Positions 9,602 to 22,232 of a stretch of DNA of 64,000 bases are shown here, piece after piece. A program made the translations under genes and the position numbers. The stretch is taken from positions 43,001-107,000 of the forward strand of contig JADZGE010000058.1 of assembly GCA_020854035.1 (NCBI GenBank), given 5' to 3'. The first letter of the stretch is position 1, and every line of letters starts with the position of its first letter. The notes below the pieces were generated by a model that ran no database searches, was not told where the DNA came from, and worked only from the letters and a program-made list of their open reading frames with translations. This DNA is from Burkholderiales bacterium. GTDB lineage: Bacteria > Pseudomonadota > Gammaproteobacteria > Burkholderiales > SG8-41.

Positions 9602-10558
9602 TTACGCCCCGATTCTGCGCCGTGCCGCGTGGTACTCCGCTTCGAGCCGATCGACCAGCTCGGCGACGGCGGGAATGTCGTCGATATTGCCGACGCCCTG
9701 CCCCGCGCCCCAGATGTCTTTCCAGGTCGATGGCCGGTCTTCCCTCGTGAGGTAGCGCCCGGGCCCCTCGCCGGCCGGAAGTCGCGCCGGGTCGAGGCCC
9801 GCGTTGCGGATGCTCCCCGCGAGGTAGTTCCCGTGTACGCCCGAGAAGAAGGGCGTATAGACGATGTCGCCGGAGTTCGATGCCACGATCATCTGCTTGT
9901 AGCCCTCTTTCGCGAGCGACTCCCGCGTCGCGATGAAGCGCGTGCCGAGATAGGCGAGATCGCAGCCCATCGCTTCCGCCGCAAGCACGCCGGAGCCGTT
10001 CGTGATGGCGCCCGAGAGCACCAGCGGGCCCTCGAACATGCGCCGCAGCTCGTTCACGAGCGCGAACGGGTTGATCGTGCCGGCGTGTCCGCCCGCTCCA
10101 GCGCACACCGCAATGATGCCGTCGACGCCCGCTTCCAGCGCCTTCTCGGCGTGACGCACCTTGATGACGTCGTGCAGCACCATGCCGCCGTACTCGTGCA
10201 CGCGCGGCGCGATCGCCGCCGGCGCGGAGAGCGAAGTGATCACGATCGGCACCTCGTGCGCGAGGACCACCTCGAGGTCGGCGTCAAGGCGCGTGTTGGC
10301 CTTGTTGACGATCAGATTCACCGCGTAGGGCGCCGCCTTGCGTCCCGGCCGTTCCCGTTCGAACGCCGCGAGCTCGGTCTCGATGCGAGTGAGCCAGCGT
10401 TCGAGTTCGCCCTGCGGGCGCGCGTTCAGCGCGGGAAACGATCCGATGACGCCCGCCTTGCACTGCTCGATGACGAGCTCGGGGCCGCAGACGAGGAACA
10501 TGGGCGCGGCGAGCACCGGTATGCGCAGGCGGTCACGAATGCTGGATGGAATCGGCAT
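9602..10558 (-). CDS. Nitronate monooxygenase family protein
   Basis: LAAPMFLVCGPELVIEQCKAGVIGSFPALNAR...GAGGHAGTINPFALVNELR...GSGVLAAEAMGCDLAYLGTRFIAT. Confidence 0.85.
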   Translation of the reverse strand: MPIPSSIRDRLRIPVLAAPMFLVCGPELVIEQCKAGVIGSFPALNARPQGELERWLTRIETELAAFERERPGRKAAPYAVNLIVNKANTRLDADLEVVLAHEVPIVITSLSAPAAIAPRVHEYGGMVLHDVIKVRHAEKALEAGVDGIIAVCAGAGGHAGTINPFALVNELRRMFEGPLVLSGAITNGSGVLAAEAMGCDLAYLGTRFIATRESLAKEGYKQMIVASNSGDIVYTPFFSGVHGNYLAGSIRNAGLDPARLPAGEGPGRYLTREDRPSTWKDIWGAGQGVGNIDDIPAVAELVDRLEAEYHAARRRIGA

Positions 10559-10647
10559 GGTCGTTGCGGTGAGATGACGGGGCCGGCCGCTCGCCCGGCA
10601 GCCGCCCGGTCCCGGCGGTGCGCCGGCGGGCGGGCGGCGTGCCGCGA

Positions 10648-11427
10648 TCAGTAGGTCCCGGGATAGGTTCCACCGTCGATGAGAAAATTCTGCCCCGTCA
10701 TGAACGCCGCCTGCGCGCTGCAGACATAGGCGCACAGATCACCGAACTCGGCCGGATCGCCGAAACGCCCCGCCGGTATCGCGCGGCTCCGCGCCTCCAG
10801 CAGCGCTTCGAGGCTCTGGCCGGCGGCTTGCGCGTTGACCGCCATGCGGGTCCTCAGGCGATCGGTCAGGAACTGCCCCGGCAGGATGTTGTTGATCGTC
10901 ACGTTGTGGCGCACCGTCTTGCGCGCGATCCCGGCCACGAAGCCGGTCAGCCCCGACCGGGCGGCGTTCGACAGGCCCAGTTCCTCGATCGGCGCCTTCA
11001 CGGAGTTCGACGTGATGTTGACGATGCGCCCGAACCCGCGCGCGATCATGCCGTCCACCGTCGCCTTGATCATCTCAATCGGCGCCAGCATGTTTGCGTC
11101 CACGGCCCGGATCCAGTCCTCGCGCGTCCAGTCGCGGAAATCCCCCGGCGGCGGCCCGCCCGCGTTGTTGACGAGGATGTCCGGTTCCGGGCATGCCGCG
11201 AGCGACGCCGCCCGCCCCTCGGGCGTCGCGATATCCGCCGCGACGGCCGTCACGCCGGCGCCCGTGGCGGCGCGGATCTCCGCGGCCGTGCGCTCGAGCG
11301 CTTCAAGCCCGCGCGCGACGATGGTGAGCCTCACGCCTTCCCGCGCGAGCGACATGGCGCAGCCCCTGCCGAGCCCCTTGCTCGCGGCGCAAACGAGCGC
11401 GCTCTTCCCCCTGATGCCGAGATCCAT
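10648..11427 (-). CDS. SDR family oxidoreductase
   Basis: MDLGIRGKSALVCAASKGLGRGCAMSLAREG...DILVNNAGGPPPGDF...FLIDGGTYPGTY. Confidence 0.9.
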   Translation of the reverse strand: MDLGIRGKSALVCAASKGLGRGCAMSLAREGVRLTIVARGLEALERTAAEIRAATGAGVTAVAADIATPEGRAASLAACPEPDILVNNAGGPPPGDFRDWTREDWIRAVDANMLAPIEMIKATVDGMIARGFGRIVNITSNSVKAPIEELGLSNAARSGLTGFVAGIARKTVRHNVTINNILPGQFLTDRLRTRMAVNAQAAGQSLEALLEARSRAIPAGRFGDPAEFGDLCAYVCSAQAAFMTGQNFLIDGGTYPGTY

Positions 11428-11518
11428 CTCGATGTCCCGAGCGGCGTGGATGAACCCGTCCCCGAGCGGAACGGGAATGGTTCGATCGATGTTAGCATGA
11501 GCGTCACGGAGGATCCCG

Positions 11519-12502
11519 ATGCGGCATCCGTTCACTTCATGGACCGCCCACGGCCTGCTGTTCCTCGCCCTCGCGGGCGCGGCGGCGGCCACGGCTCACG
11601 CCCAGGGCTATCCCGCCAAGCCGGTGCGCATGATCGTGCCGTTCGCGCCGGGCGGGAACACCGACATCATCGCGCGGATCGTGGCGCCGGAGATGGCGAA
11701 GTCCCTCGGGCAGCAGATCGTGATCGAGAATCGCGGCGGCGCGGGCAGCTTGATCGGCACGGAAGCGGCCGCGAAGTCGCCCGCCGACGGCTACACGCTG
11801 CTCATGGTCTCGGCCGCGCACGTCATCAACCCGGCGATGGTGAAGAACCTGCCTTTCGACCCGGTGAAAAGCTTCGCGGCGATCTCCATGGTGGCCGACG
11901 TGCCGAGCGCGCTGGTGGTGCACCCATCGCTGCCGGTGACGACCGTCAAGCAGTTGATCGCGCTCGCGAGGGCGCGCCCCGGCGAACTGAATTACTCGAG
12001 CGCCGGCCGCGGCAGCATCGGCCACCTTTCCGCCGAACTGCTCGGTTCGATCGCGAAAATCAGGATGACCCACGTGCCCTACAAGGGCGCTGGCCCGGCG
12101 CTCGTGGACACCATGGCCGGTCACGTGCAACTCCTCCTGAGCAGCATGCCCGCCGTGATCGGGTTTTCGCGCGAGGGGAAACTCCGCATGATCGCCCAGG
12201 GCGGCGAGAAACGCTCCGCCGCCGCGAAGGACGTTCCGACCATGATCGAGTCGGGCGTGCCCGGATTCGTCGTGACCGCCGGGTTTGGTCTCTTCGCACC
12301 GGCCGGCACGCCGCGCCCGGCGATCGATCGCGTGCTCGCCGCGCTGAAGGCATCGCTCTCCGGCGCGGGGGTGCGCGAGCGCCTGTCCGGTCAGGGCGCC
12401 GAGCCCGTCGGGAGCACCCCGGAGGAATACGCCGCGTTCACCGCATCCGAGATCCGGAAGTGGGTGAAAGTCGCGCGCGGCGCCGGCATCCAGCCGGAGT
12501 GA
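11519..12502 (+). CDS. Bug/TctC family periplasmic solute receptor
   Basis: YPAKPVRMIVPFAPGGNTDIIARIVAPEM, NRGGAGSLIGTEAAAKSPADGYTLL, MTHVPYKGAGPALVD. Confidence 0.92.
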   Translation: MRHPFTSWTAHGLLFLALAGAAAATAHAQGYPAKPVRMIVPFAPGGNTDIIARIVAPEMAKSLGQQIVIENRGGAGSLIGTEAAAKSPADGYTLLMVSAAHVINPAMVKNLPFDPVKSFAAISMVADVPSALVVHPSLPVTTVKQLIALARARPGELNYSSAGRGSIGHLSAELLGSIAKIRMTHVPYKGAGPALVDTMAGHVQLLLSSMPAVIGFSREGKLRMIAQGGEKRSAAAKDVPTMIESGVPGFVVTAGFGLFAPAGTPRPAIDRVLAALKASLSGAGVRERLSGQGAEPVGSTPEEYAAFTASEIRKWVKVARGAGIQPE

Positions 12503-12526
12503 TCCGCGGCACGCCGCCTGGCACCG

Positions 12527-13135
12527 TCACCCGCGCCTCGCGTCCACCCCGTGGCGCGCGCGTTCGTCCCGGCCCGCCGGGTACGCGCTGAACGGCCCGT
12601 CGCGGTAGCGCCGCGACTGCACGTAGCCGAGCGCGCGCCGCAGCGTTTTCGGGTCCTTGTAGCCGTCGAGCCGCAGCGCGACGCCGGCCTCCATTCCCAG
12701 GAACACGATGGTCGGCGTGCCGCGCACCTTGAGATGGCGCGCCAGCGTCTGTTCGGTGTAGGTGGCCCCGTCGATCCATTTCGTCTCCTGCGCCCCGCGG
12801 ACGTTGACGGCGACGACGTCGAAATGCCGCTCCATGTATGCGCGAATCTCGCCCGAGGTGAAGCTCTCCCTCAGCATCTTCGCGCAGTACGGGCAGTCGT
12901 CGAGGTGCAGAAACACCATCACGTGCCGGCCGCGCTTGCGCGCGTCCGCGACCTCGTCGGGGAATTCGAGCAGGCTCGCCTTGAACCACGATGGCAGGGT
13001 GTAACTCTCGCCCTTCCCGGGCGCGCCCGGGCGAGCCTGCGCGAGTGGCGCGGGCGCAAACCCCAGGGCCGCCAGCGCGCCGAGCACCACCACCGCTCGC
13101 CGCGCGCCGTCCGCCCCGGTATCGCCGCTATTCAT
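12527..13135 (-). CDS. Exported thioredoxin-fold protein (CPYC motif)
   Basis: N-terminal signal-like helix, HVMVFLHLDDCPYCAKMLRE, LKVRGTPTIVFLGMEAG. Confidence 0.8.
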   Translation of the reverse strand: MNSGDTGADGARRAVVVLGALAALGFAPAPLAQARPGAPGKGESYTLPSWFKASLLEFPDEVADARKRGRHVMVFLHLDDCPYCAKMLRESFTSGEIRAYMERHFDVVAVNVRGAQETKWIDGATYTEQTLARHLKVRGTPTIVFLGMEAGVALRLDGYKDPKTLRRALGYVQSRRYRDGPFSAYPAGRDERARHGVDARRG

Positions 13136-13160
13136 GGCAAGCGCCGCGGCACGGCGGGCC

Positions 13161-13997
13161 TCATTCGAAGAACGCGAACGTCCGCGTCTCGATGCTCTCG
13201 CGCGGCGGCGCGTCCGCCGGCGTATCCGGGACGTCGAAGGCGCTGTGCGCGGTGAAGCGCGAGGGCTTCGCCGGGTCCGAATCGTATACCTTGAACACCA
13301 GCGCCTCGTCGCGCGTCATGCGCGGAAACCAGTACCACAGGTGCGCCGGGTCGTGCGCGATGTGGTAGACCTCGCCGGTGCGGTACCGATAGCGGCGCTC
13401 GACCAGGATGAATCCCTTGCGCGGGATGGAGCGCCCGTCGCAGATGCCGAGCGGGTCCGTCATCACCGGGCCGCGGATCGGCCGCCACACCTGGATGATC
13501 GCCCAGCGCTTGCGCAAGCGCCGTTCCGCCTCGGCGTCGCCGACGATCTCGCGCAGCCGCCGCGGGGCGGACGCCTCGGTGTAGTCGTTGTGCACCCCCT
13601 TGACCGTCGGGCGCGCCCCCACCGCCTTCTGCCCCTCCTCGTCGCTCACCCGCAGCGTGTGGTCGAAGACCACGACTTCGGACGCGCCGGAGCGCTGCCG
13701 GACGAGGGACTGCACCTCGGCGTCGTAGAGCCGCTTGCGCTCCCCCTCGTTCGTGAAGTCCACGACCTTCGTCGGGTGATCGACGAACACGAATCCGTGC
13801 GTATCGAGATCGAAGGTGTCGCGCAGCGGTCTCCCGTTCCGGACCGTCATCTCGTGCCGCCGGTACTGCGGCGGCACCGCCCGCGCCTCCATTTCCGGCC
13901 AGTCGATGTAGCGCACCGGCGGCACCCCGGTATCGACGACGTAGTTGAACCGGGCGCGTATCGTATCCGTTGCGGGTTTCCCGGCGAGTACCTGCAT
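13161..13997 (-). CDS. CmcJ/NvfI-like (GA4-desaturase-type) oxidoreductase
   Basis: FNYVVDTGVPPVRYIDWPEME...VKGVHNDYTEASAPRRLRE...AIIQVWRPIRGPVMTDPLGICDGRS...LWYWFPRMTRDEALVFKVYDS. Confidence 0.75.
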   Translation of the reverse strand: MQVLAGKPATDTIRARFNYVVDTGVPPVRYIDWPEMEARAVPPQYRRHEMTVRNGRPLRDTFDLDTHGFVFVDHPTKVVDFTNEGERKRLYDAEVQSLVRQRSGASEVVVFDHTLRVSDEEGQKAVGARPTVKGVHNDYTEASAPRRLREIVGDAEAERRLRKRWAIIQVWRPIRGPVMTDPLGICDGRSIPRKGFILVERRYRYRTGEVYHIAHDPAHLWYWFPRMTRDEALVFKVYDSDPAKPSRFTAHSAFDVPDTPADAPPRESIETRTFAFFE

Positions 13998-14110
13998 GGC
14001 GCACTCCCCCGTCTGCGATTCCCCGCGCGATCATAACGCTTTTTGCGCGAACGGCGCGCGACTCGCCATCATCGGGCGTTTCACCGCCCGCGCCCGCGGA
14101 GCCCGCCGCC

Positions 14111-15364
14111 TCACCCCGCGAGGATCGCCGCGAGCGTGACAGCCACGACCGCGACGGCCCCGGCGGGCACGCCGTATCGCTCGAATCCCGCGACATCGTC
14201 CCCGACGATCACCTCGACCGGCACCTTCGTGAGCCTCAAGAGGTTGCCGGTCACCGAGTCCTGCACGAGGCGCGTGAGCGAGTTGCGCCGGGCGGTCCCG
14301 ACGACGATGTGATCCACGTCGAGGCGCTCGGCCGCCGCGTTGATCGCCTCCGCCTTCGGCCCGCGCTCCACGTGGCAGGTGTAGGGCACGCCCGCGCGGT
14401 CGAGCTCCAGCCGCGCGCCGCCGAGCGCCCGTCCGGCCTGCTCCTGATGGTAGTCGGCGAGATCGCCGCGGCTGAAGAAGCGCGCGACGTGCCGCGAGAG
14501 CGGCACCGTCACCGTGAGGAGATGCACCTCGAGCGGCGCGCCGGCCCTGAACTGTCCGGCCACGTGCCGCACCGCGCGCAGCGCGTTCACCGAGCCGTCC
14601 ACCGGTACCAGGACCTTCACCGCCTCGCCGCGGCGGCGTGCCGCCTCGGCAATGGCCGGGCTCCCCGGCTCCACGACATGCCGGACCACGCGCGCGCGGA
14701 GCGGCCGGTAGTTGAGGAAGAACCCGCCGCCGAGCACGCCGGAGAGGATCGTGGCGTAGGCGAGCCCCCGAATCCACCCGTGGCCCGCGATGGGTTCCCT
14801 GAGGAGCGGCTCGGAGAGCAGCATGGTCGCCGCGGTCCACGCGAGCACGCCCGCGCCGAGATAGATGATCGCGGGGAAGCGGTCGACCCAGGCGAGGATC
14901 AACTTGCTGCCCCAGATCACGATGGGGATGCTGATGAGGAGCCCCAGCACGACGAGGAGAAAGCTGCCGTGCGCCGCGCCCGCGACGGCGAGGACGTTGT
15001 CGAGGCCCATTACCGCGTCGGCGACGACGATGGTCTTCATCGCGCCCCAGAACGTCTGCGCGGCGGCGCTCTCGTGTCCCTCTCCTTCGTCCTGCACGAG
15101 GAGCCTCACCGCTATCCACACGAGGGCGAGCCCCCCGAGAGCGAGCAGCCCCGGGAGACGCAGGAGCCACACGACCACCAGCGTCATCGCGGTCCGGACC
15201 AGGATGGCGCCGAGGGTGCCCCAGACGATCGCGCGGTTACGCAGGCGCGCCGGCAGATTGCGCGCGGCAAGCGCGATCACGATCGCGTTGTCGCCCGCCA
15301 GCACGAGGTCGATGACGATGATCGCGGCCAGTGCCGCGAAGAAATCCGCAGAGAAGAACTCCAT
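14111..15364 (-). CDS. TerC family membrane protein fused to a universal-stress-protein domain plus C-terminal TM helix
   Basis: VIDLVLAGDNAIVIALAARNLP and DAVMGLDNVLAVAGAAHG (TerC); KVLVPVDGSVNALRAVRHVAGQ...VDHIVVGTARRNSLTRLVQDSVTGNLLRLTKVPVEVI (Usp); final AVVAVTLAAILAG. Confidence 0.88.
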   Translation of the reverse strand: MEFFSADFFAALAAIIVIDLVLAGDNAIVIALAARNLPARLRNRAIVWGTLGAILVRTAMTLVVVWLLRLPGLLALGGLALVWIAVRLLVQDEGEGHESAAAQTFWGAMKTIVVADAVMGLDNVLAVAGAAHGSFLLVVLGLLISIPIVIWGSKLILAWVDRFPAIIYLGAGVLAWTAATMLLSEPLLREPIAGHGWIRGLAYATILSGVLGGGFFLNYRPLRARVVRHVVEPGSPAIAEAARRRGEAVKVLVPVDGSVNALRAVRHVAGQFRAGAPLEVHLLTVTVPLSRHVARFFSRGDLADYHQEQAGRALGGARLELDRAGVPYTCHVERGPKAEAINAAAERLDVDHIVVGTARRNSLTRLVQDSVTGNLLRLTKVPVEVIVGDDVAGFERYGVPAGAVAVVAVTLAAILAG

Positions 15365-15423
15365 GCCCGCCTCCCGTCCGTCCAGAGTTGACGACGACAC
15401 CTTCCGGACAGGGCTGGGCCGGG

Positions 15424-15558
15424 GTAGACCTTTGCCGCGCCGGCAAAGGTCTCGCTCGCAACCGTCGAGGCTGCCGGCGGGACCGGGGCATGCGCCCGGA
15501 TTGACGACCCCGCCGCTGGTCGCCGAGACGACCCTGGAGCTACTCCCCTTTGTAAGGG
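15424..15558 (-). ncRNA. yybP-ykoY (Mn2+) riboswitch upstream of the TerC-Usp gene
   Basis: Minus strand: CTTACAAAGGGGAGTAGCTCC...GGGTCGTCAATCCGGGC...GCCGGCAGCC...GCGAGACCTTTGCCGGCGCGGCAAAGGTC, matching the AAAGGGGAGTAG / GTCGTCAAT / GCGAGACCTTTGCC hallmarks; ends about 60 nt before the ATG at 15364. Confidence 0.88.
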
Positions 15559-15786
15559 TCCTGCTGCCCGCCACGGCCACCGCGAACGGCCACCGGAACG
15601 GACCGCGGCTTTCCGCCGCGCGCGAAAGTATAGGTCATGCGGCGGGTGTTCCGCAACGGGCAATTGCGGCTCCACGGGCGAGGCCGCGGCGGGCCGGACA
15701 TCGAATGGGCGGTAACCCGGGCCCGGATGCCGCGGATGAAACCGCGCGAAGCGGCGCTGCCAGGCGAAGCGCGCACCCCGGCACCT

Positions 15787-18320
<2,534 letters not shown>

Positions 18321-18339
<19 letters not shown>

Positions 18340-18652
18340 TCCGCGATTTCGGCGCGGTCGGTGCCGTGCTCGAAAGCGTAGCCCAGGATGTCCAGGATCG
18401 CGTTCTTCATCCGTTCCTTGACGTGGGCGCCCGCCGAACGCAGCGCTTGTCGAACGCGCCCCCGCAGGCGTGCGAAAGCGAGTAGCCGAGTTCGCCGCCC
18501 TCGTGTATCGAGCCGGGCGTCTCCGGCGTCATGTGGCTGCCGATGTGCCCGGGGAAGGAGAACTGCCTGAAGAACTTGCGCAACCCCTCCTCGTCCTCGC
18601 TCTTGTCGGGGAGCGGTGCCGAGGTGACGAGGAGGTTGCGTTGCAGGGTCAT
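18321..18652 (-). pseudogene. xfp: Phosphoketolase remnant: N-terminal TPP-binding segment joined to the extreme C-terminus
   Basis: [52 protein letters not shown], then in a shifted frame [41 protein letters not shown]. Confidence 0.8.
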
Positions 18653-18708
18653 GATCTCTCCTGGGATGCGGTGCGAGCGCACATGACCGCCCGGCGCCGG
18701 TGGCCGCG

Positions 18709-19827
18709 CTACCCCGCCGGGTCCGCCCGTTCCACCGCCGCGAGCAGCGAATCGAAGGAGTGCGCGAAAAGCCGCACCCCGTCGGCAAGCAGCCCGTCCG
18801 TAATGTGCCCGAACGCCATGCCCGCGGCGGCGAGATCACGCATCAGCGCCTGCGCCGCCGGGACGTCCCCGGGCAGGGTCGGCCGCGCAACACCGTGGTC
18901 CCGGAATGCCTCCACGGTGGCCGCCGGCAAGGTGTTGACGGTGTCCGGACCGATCAGCTCCTCCACGTAGACTACGTCGCGGTAGGCCGGGTTCTTGGTG
19001 CTCGTGCTCGCCCAGAGGAGCCGCTGCGGCATCGCTCCGGCGCCGGCGAGGGCTTGCCAGCGCGGAGTCCGCGCGCACTCGCGGTAGATCGCGTAGGCAA
19101 GCCGCGCATTCGCGATCGCCGCGCGCCCGCGCAGCGCCGCGAGCCGGGCGCGGTCCCCGGGCGGCGCGGCGGCGACCAGCCGGTCGAGCCACCCGTCGAC
19201 GGCGGTATCGATGCGACTCACGAAGAAACTCGCGACGCCGGCTACTCCCGCGATGTCCGCCCCGGCCCCGCGCCCTCGCTCGAGACCGGCGAGATGCGCC
19301 CGCGCCGCAGCGCGGTAGCTGTCGAGGGAAAAGAGCAGCGTGACGTTGACGTTGAGGCCTTCGGCGATCAGCGTCTCGATCGCCGGCATGCCCTCGGGTG
19401 TGCCGGGCACCTTGATCATGAGGTTGGGCCGGGCAACCGCGCGCCAGAGTCGCCGCGCCTCCTCGATCGTGCCGCCGGTGTCGCGCGCGAGATGAGGCGA
19501 GACCTCCAGGCTCACGTAACCGTCGCGCCGCGCGGTCGCGTCGTAGACCGGCCGCAGCACGTCGGCCGTGGCGCGCACGTCCTCGATCGCCAGCGTCTCG
19601 CAGATCTGCCGCGGCGACAGGCCCCTGCCCCGAAGGTCGACGATGGCATCCCGGTACTCGCCCCCGCCCGTGATCGCCTTCTCGAAGATCGAGGGGTTGG
19701 AGGTGACGCCCTTGATGCCGTCCTCCGCAATCAGGCGCGCGAGCCCGCCGCCCGTGACGAGGCTCCTCTCGATGAAATCGAGCCACGGCGACTGGCCGTG
19801 TGCTTCGAGCTCGCGCAGCGGGTTCAC
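18709..19827 (-). CDS. tal: Transaldolase
   Basis: GTG start; [90 protein letters not shown]. Confidence 0.93.
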   Translation of the reverse strand: MNPLRELEAHGQSPWLDFIERSLVTGGGLARLIAEDGIKGVTSNPSIFEKAITGGGEYRDAIVDLRGRGLSPRQICETLAIEDVRATADVLRPVYDATARRDGYVSLEVSPHLARDTGGTIEEARRLWRAVARPNLMIKVPGTPEGMPAIETLIAEGLNVNVTLLFSLDSYRAAARAHLAGLERGRGAGADIAGVAGVASFFVSRIDTAVDGWLDRLVAAAPPGDRARLAALRGRAAIANARLAYAIYRECARTPRWQALAGAGAMPQRLLWASTSTKNPAYRDVVYVEELIGPDTVNTLPAATVEAFRDHGVARPTLPGDVPAAQALMRDLAAAGMAFGHITDGLLADGVRLFAHSFDSLLAAVERADPAG

Positions 19828-20024
19828 TGCGGAGCGGCGGGCGGTGCGGGGGCCGGCGCGCCGCGACCCTGGCCGTTGCCTGGCCGCCCGGCATGGATGA
19901 AGTAGTGCGCGAGCGGGCAGGTGGCGCCCGTGCACCGGTGCAATGCGGCACAGGCGCGCTGCGGGCAGTCGAGAGCCACGTATTCACGGCAAAGCGGGCA
20001 ATACGCCAGCGGAGAATTGAACAT
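19824..20024 (-). CDS. Small cysteine-rich protein (possible metal binding), overlapping the transaldolase start by 4 nt
   Basis: MFNSPLAYCPLCREYVALDCPQRACAALHRCTGATCPLAHYFIHAG...; GTGA stop/start overlap with tal. Confidence 0.65.
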   Translation of the reverse strand: MFNSPLAYCPLCREYVALDCPQRACAALHRCTGATCPLAHYFIHAGRPGNGQGRGAPAPAPPAAPQ

Positions 20025-20335
20025 GGCCGCCCTCCTTCGACACACGGTCAAGAAACGCTTCGCCGCGGCTGCCGCCGTCCGGCCCTGATTCAATCATAGG
20101 CTCATTCACGCGCGGCGTCTTGATGTGGATCAACGGCGGTGCCGGACCGCCCGCCGTGCTCGTCCCGGCGTTGCGCTGCCGCGCACCGGCCGCCCTCCCT
20201 GTCATCTTCGTCGTTCGCGAAATCCCCTCGCGGCAACGCCACCCCGCCGCGTCTCAGGCTGGCGCCTACCCCGATTCCGGATTGGCCGGCGCCGCGCGCC
20301 CGCTACAATTGGCCGGAAAGGGAACCGCAATCCGC

Positions 20336-21292
20336 ATGCCCGGACTATCCGCAGCGCGCTTGTTTCCGGCCGTCCTGATCCTGGGCGCGTTGCTGCCGTT
20401 CGGCGCGGGCTGCACGCGGCAGCCGCCCGTCACGGGCGTGACCCCCATCAAGGCGGCGAATCCCGGAGCGTTGTGGCAGTACCTCCTCGGCCGGGATCCG
20501 GATGTCGAACTCTTCAGGCTGCGCGGCCCCTTTCGCGTGACCGGGCAGGACGACGTGCCGATCGAGGCGGCGCCGGGGACGACGGCAAGCGCGGATTTCT
20601 TTTTCTGCGCGGCCGGCGAGCGGCTGCCCCTCGTCGTCCTGCTCCACGGGCACGCGAACTCGAAGGACGATCACGTATTCCAGGCGCTGCACCTCGCGTC
20701 CTGGGGCATGCACGCCATGACCGTGCAACTCCCCAATCGCGGGCCGTGGATCGGCAACGGCAGGACGCTCGCGCGTGTGATCGAGTCCGTGCACCGCACG
20801 CCCGCTCTCGCCGGCGGCACGTTCGACCCGGACCGCATCATCCTTGTCGGACACTCCTTTGGCGCCACGGCCGTCGCCGCCGCGCTCGCCGAAGGCGCGC
20901 CCGCCATGGCGGCGGTGCTGCTCGACCCCGCCGGGATAGGCCGGCGGCTGCCATCCCTGCTCGCCAGGGTGCGCGTGCCCGTGATGGTGATCGGGGCCGA
21001 CGAGGAAATCTGGCCGACCCGCAACCGTGACTACTTCTTCCGGTTCATCCCGCGCGGCGTCGCGGAAATCTCCATCAGGGATGCGATCCATGAGGATGCG
21101 CAATACCCGACCGAGCGCGCCTCGCCGCCCGGCGATGGCCCCATCGCGACGGAGGAATCGCAGATCACGTTCGTCAGCGCCTTGACCGCCGCCGCGTTGA
21201 GCCTCTCCGCGACCGGCGGTCTCGACTACGCGTGGAGCAGTTTTCGAGCCGCTCTCGAAAGCGGCCGGTTCTTCAACGCGAGGAGGAAGTGA
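20336..21292 (+). CDS. Alpha/beta-hydrolase-fold lipoprotein-like protein
   Basis: LFPAVLILGALLPFGAGC lipobox-like; LPLVVLLHGHANSKDDHV; IILVGHSFGATAVAAAL. Confidence 0.8.
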   Translation: MPGLSAARLFPAVLILGALLPFGAGCTRQPPVTGVTPIKAANPGALWQYLLGRDPDVELFRLRGPFRVTGQDDVPIEAAPGTTASADFFFCAAGERLPLVVLLHGHANSKDDHVFQALHLASWGMHAMTVQLPNRGPWIGNGRTLARVIESVHRTPALAGGTFDPDRIILVGHSFGATAVAAALAEGAPAMAAVLLDPAGIGRRLPSLLARVRVPVMVIGADEEIWPTRNRDYFFRFIPRGVAEISIRDAIHEDAQYPTERASPPGDGPIATEESQITFVSALTAAALSLSATGGLDYAWSSFRAALESGRFFNARRK

Positions 21293-21297
21293 ACACC

Positions 21298-22191
21298 ATG
21301 ATTTCGATCGATGCCCGTCCGTGGCGGCCGGCCGCCGCGGTGATGCTGTTCGCCTGCCTCGCGGCGCCGCCCGCACCCTGGATGTCCGCCGCGCGAGCGC
21401 AGCGCCCCGTCGCGGAGCAATTCGAGGCCGAACTGACGAAGCAGGAAGGCATCTACCGCAGCCGGGGAAAGGACGTGCCCGGCGGCTACGTCACGGACCG
21501 GGGGCTCGCCAGGTACGGCGAGCACCTGCACACCGGGTTCGAGCGCGAGCTCGCGAGCCTCGGCGCGCACGAGCGGTGGCTCGACATCGGCGCCGGCAAC
21601 GGGCAGGCGATCCTCGACTACTATTCGCCGGCTCACGGGAAGGGCGCGGACCCCGCGCGCAAGGCGCGAGCGGTCGCCATCTCGATCGAGGACCGGCGCA
21701 CCGAAACGTGGCGCCGGCAGGCGGCCACCCTCGAGCGGGACCGGATCCGCTACCTCTTCGGCAAGCGCCTGCGCGAATACACGCTACGGGAGCTCGGCAG
21801 GTTCCGGATGATCACCGATGTCTACGGGGGTTTCTCCTACACCGAGGAGCTTTCGCTGTTCATGAAGCGGGTTCTCGATCTGCTCGATCTCGACGGCAGC
21901 TTCTACACGCTCGTGCAGAGCGTGCATCTCGAGGACGGATCGGACCCGCCCACCACGTACTACCTCACGAAAATAGCCGACGCCGCGGGGAACGACGTCA
22001 AGGTCTGCTCCTGGCTGAAGCGCGCCGCGTGCGTGAAGGTCTCGTGCGAATCGAGGAGCGACTGGCATACGCCGACCGAGTTGATCCACGTCCGCAAGGT
22101 CTGCGACGAGGTGTCCCTGCCCGCTCTCCTCCCGGTGCACTATGAAGCCGGCAACCCGCCGGAGCGGTGGTTCCGGCTGAAAGGCAGGTAG
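21298..22191 (+). CDS. Class I SAM-methyltransferase-like protein with N-terminal signal sequence
   Basis: MISIDARPWRPAAAVMLFACLAAPPAPWMSAARAQ signal-like; HERWLDIGAGNGQAILDYY; starts 5 nt after the hydrolase gene. Confidence 0.7.
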   Translation: MISIDARPWRPAAAVMLFACLAAPPAPWMSAARAQRPVAEQFEAELTKQEGIYRSRGKDVPGGYVTDRGLARYGEHLHTGFERELASLGAHERWLDIGAGNGQAILDYYSPAHGKGADPARKARAVAISIEDRRTETWRRQAATLERDRIRYLFGKRLREYTLRELGRFRMITDVYGGFSYTEELSLFMKRVLDLLDLDGSFYTLVQSVHLEDGSDPPTTYYLTKIADAAGNDVKVCSWLKRAACVKVSCESRSDWHTPTELIHVRKVCDEVSLPALLPVHYEAGNPPERWFRLKGR

Positions 22192-22232
22192 CGGGTATTG
22201 CCCGGGGCACGCGGCGCGCCCGCGCCTGCGGT

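Noticed and set aside
8252-12591. Long plus-strand ORFs (8252-10654 and 10618-12591) overlapping the ACAD, NMO, SDR and Bug genes
   Set aside because: Out-of-frame or antisense readings of well-identified genes.
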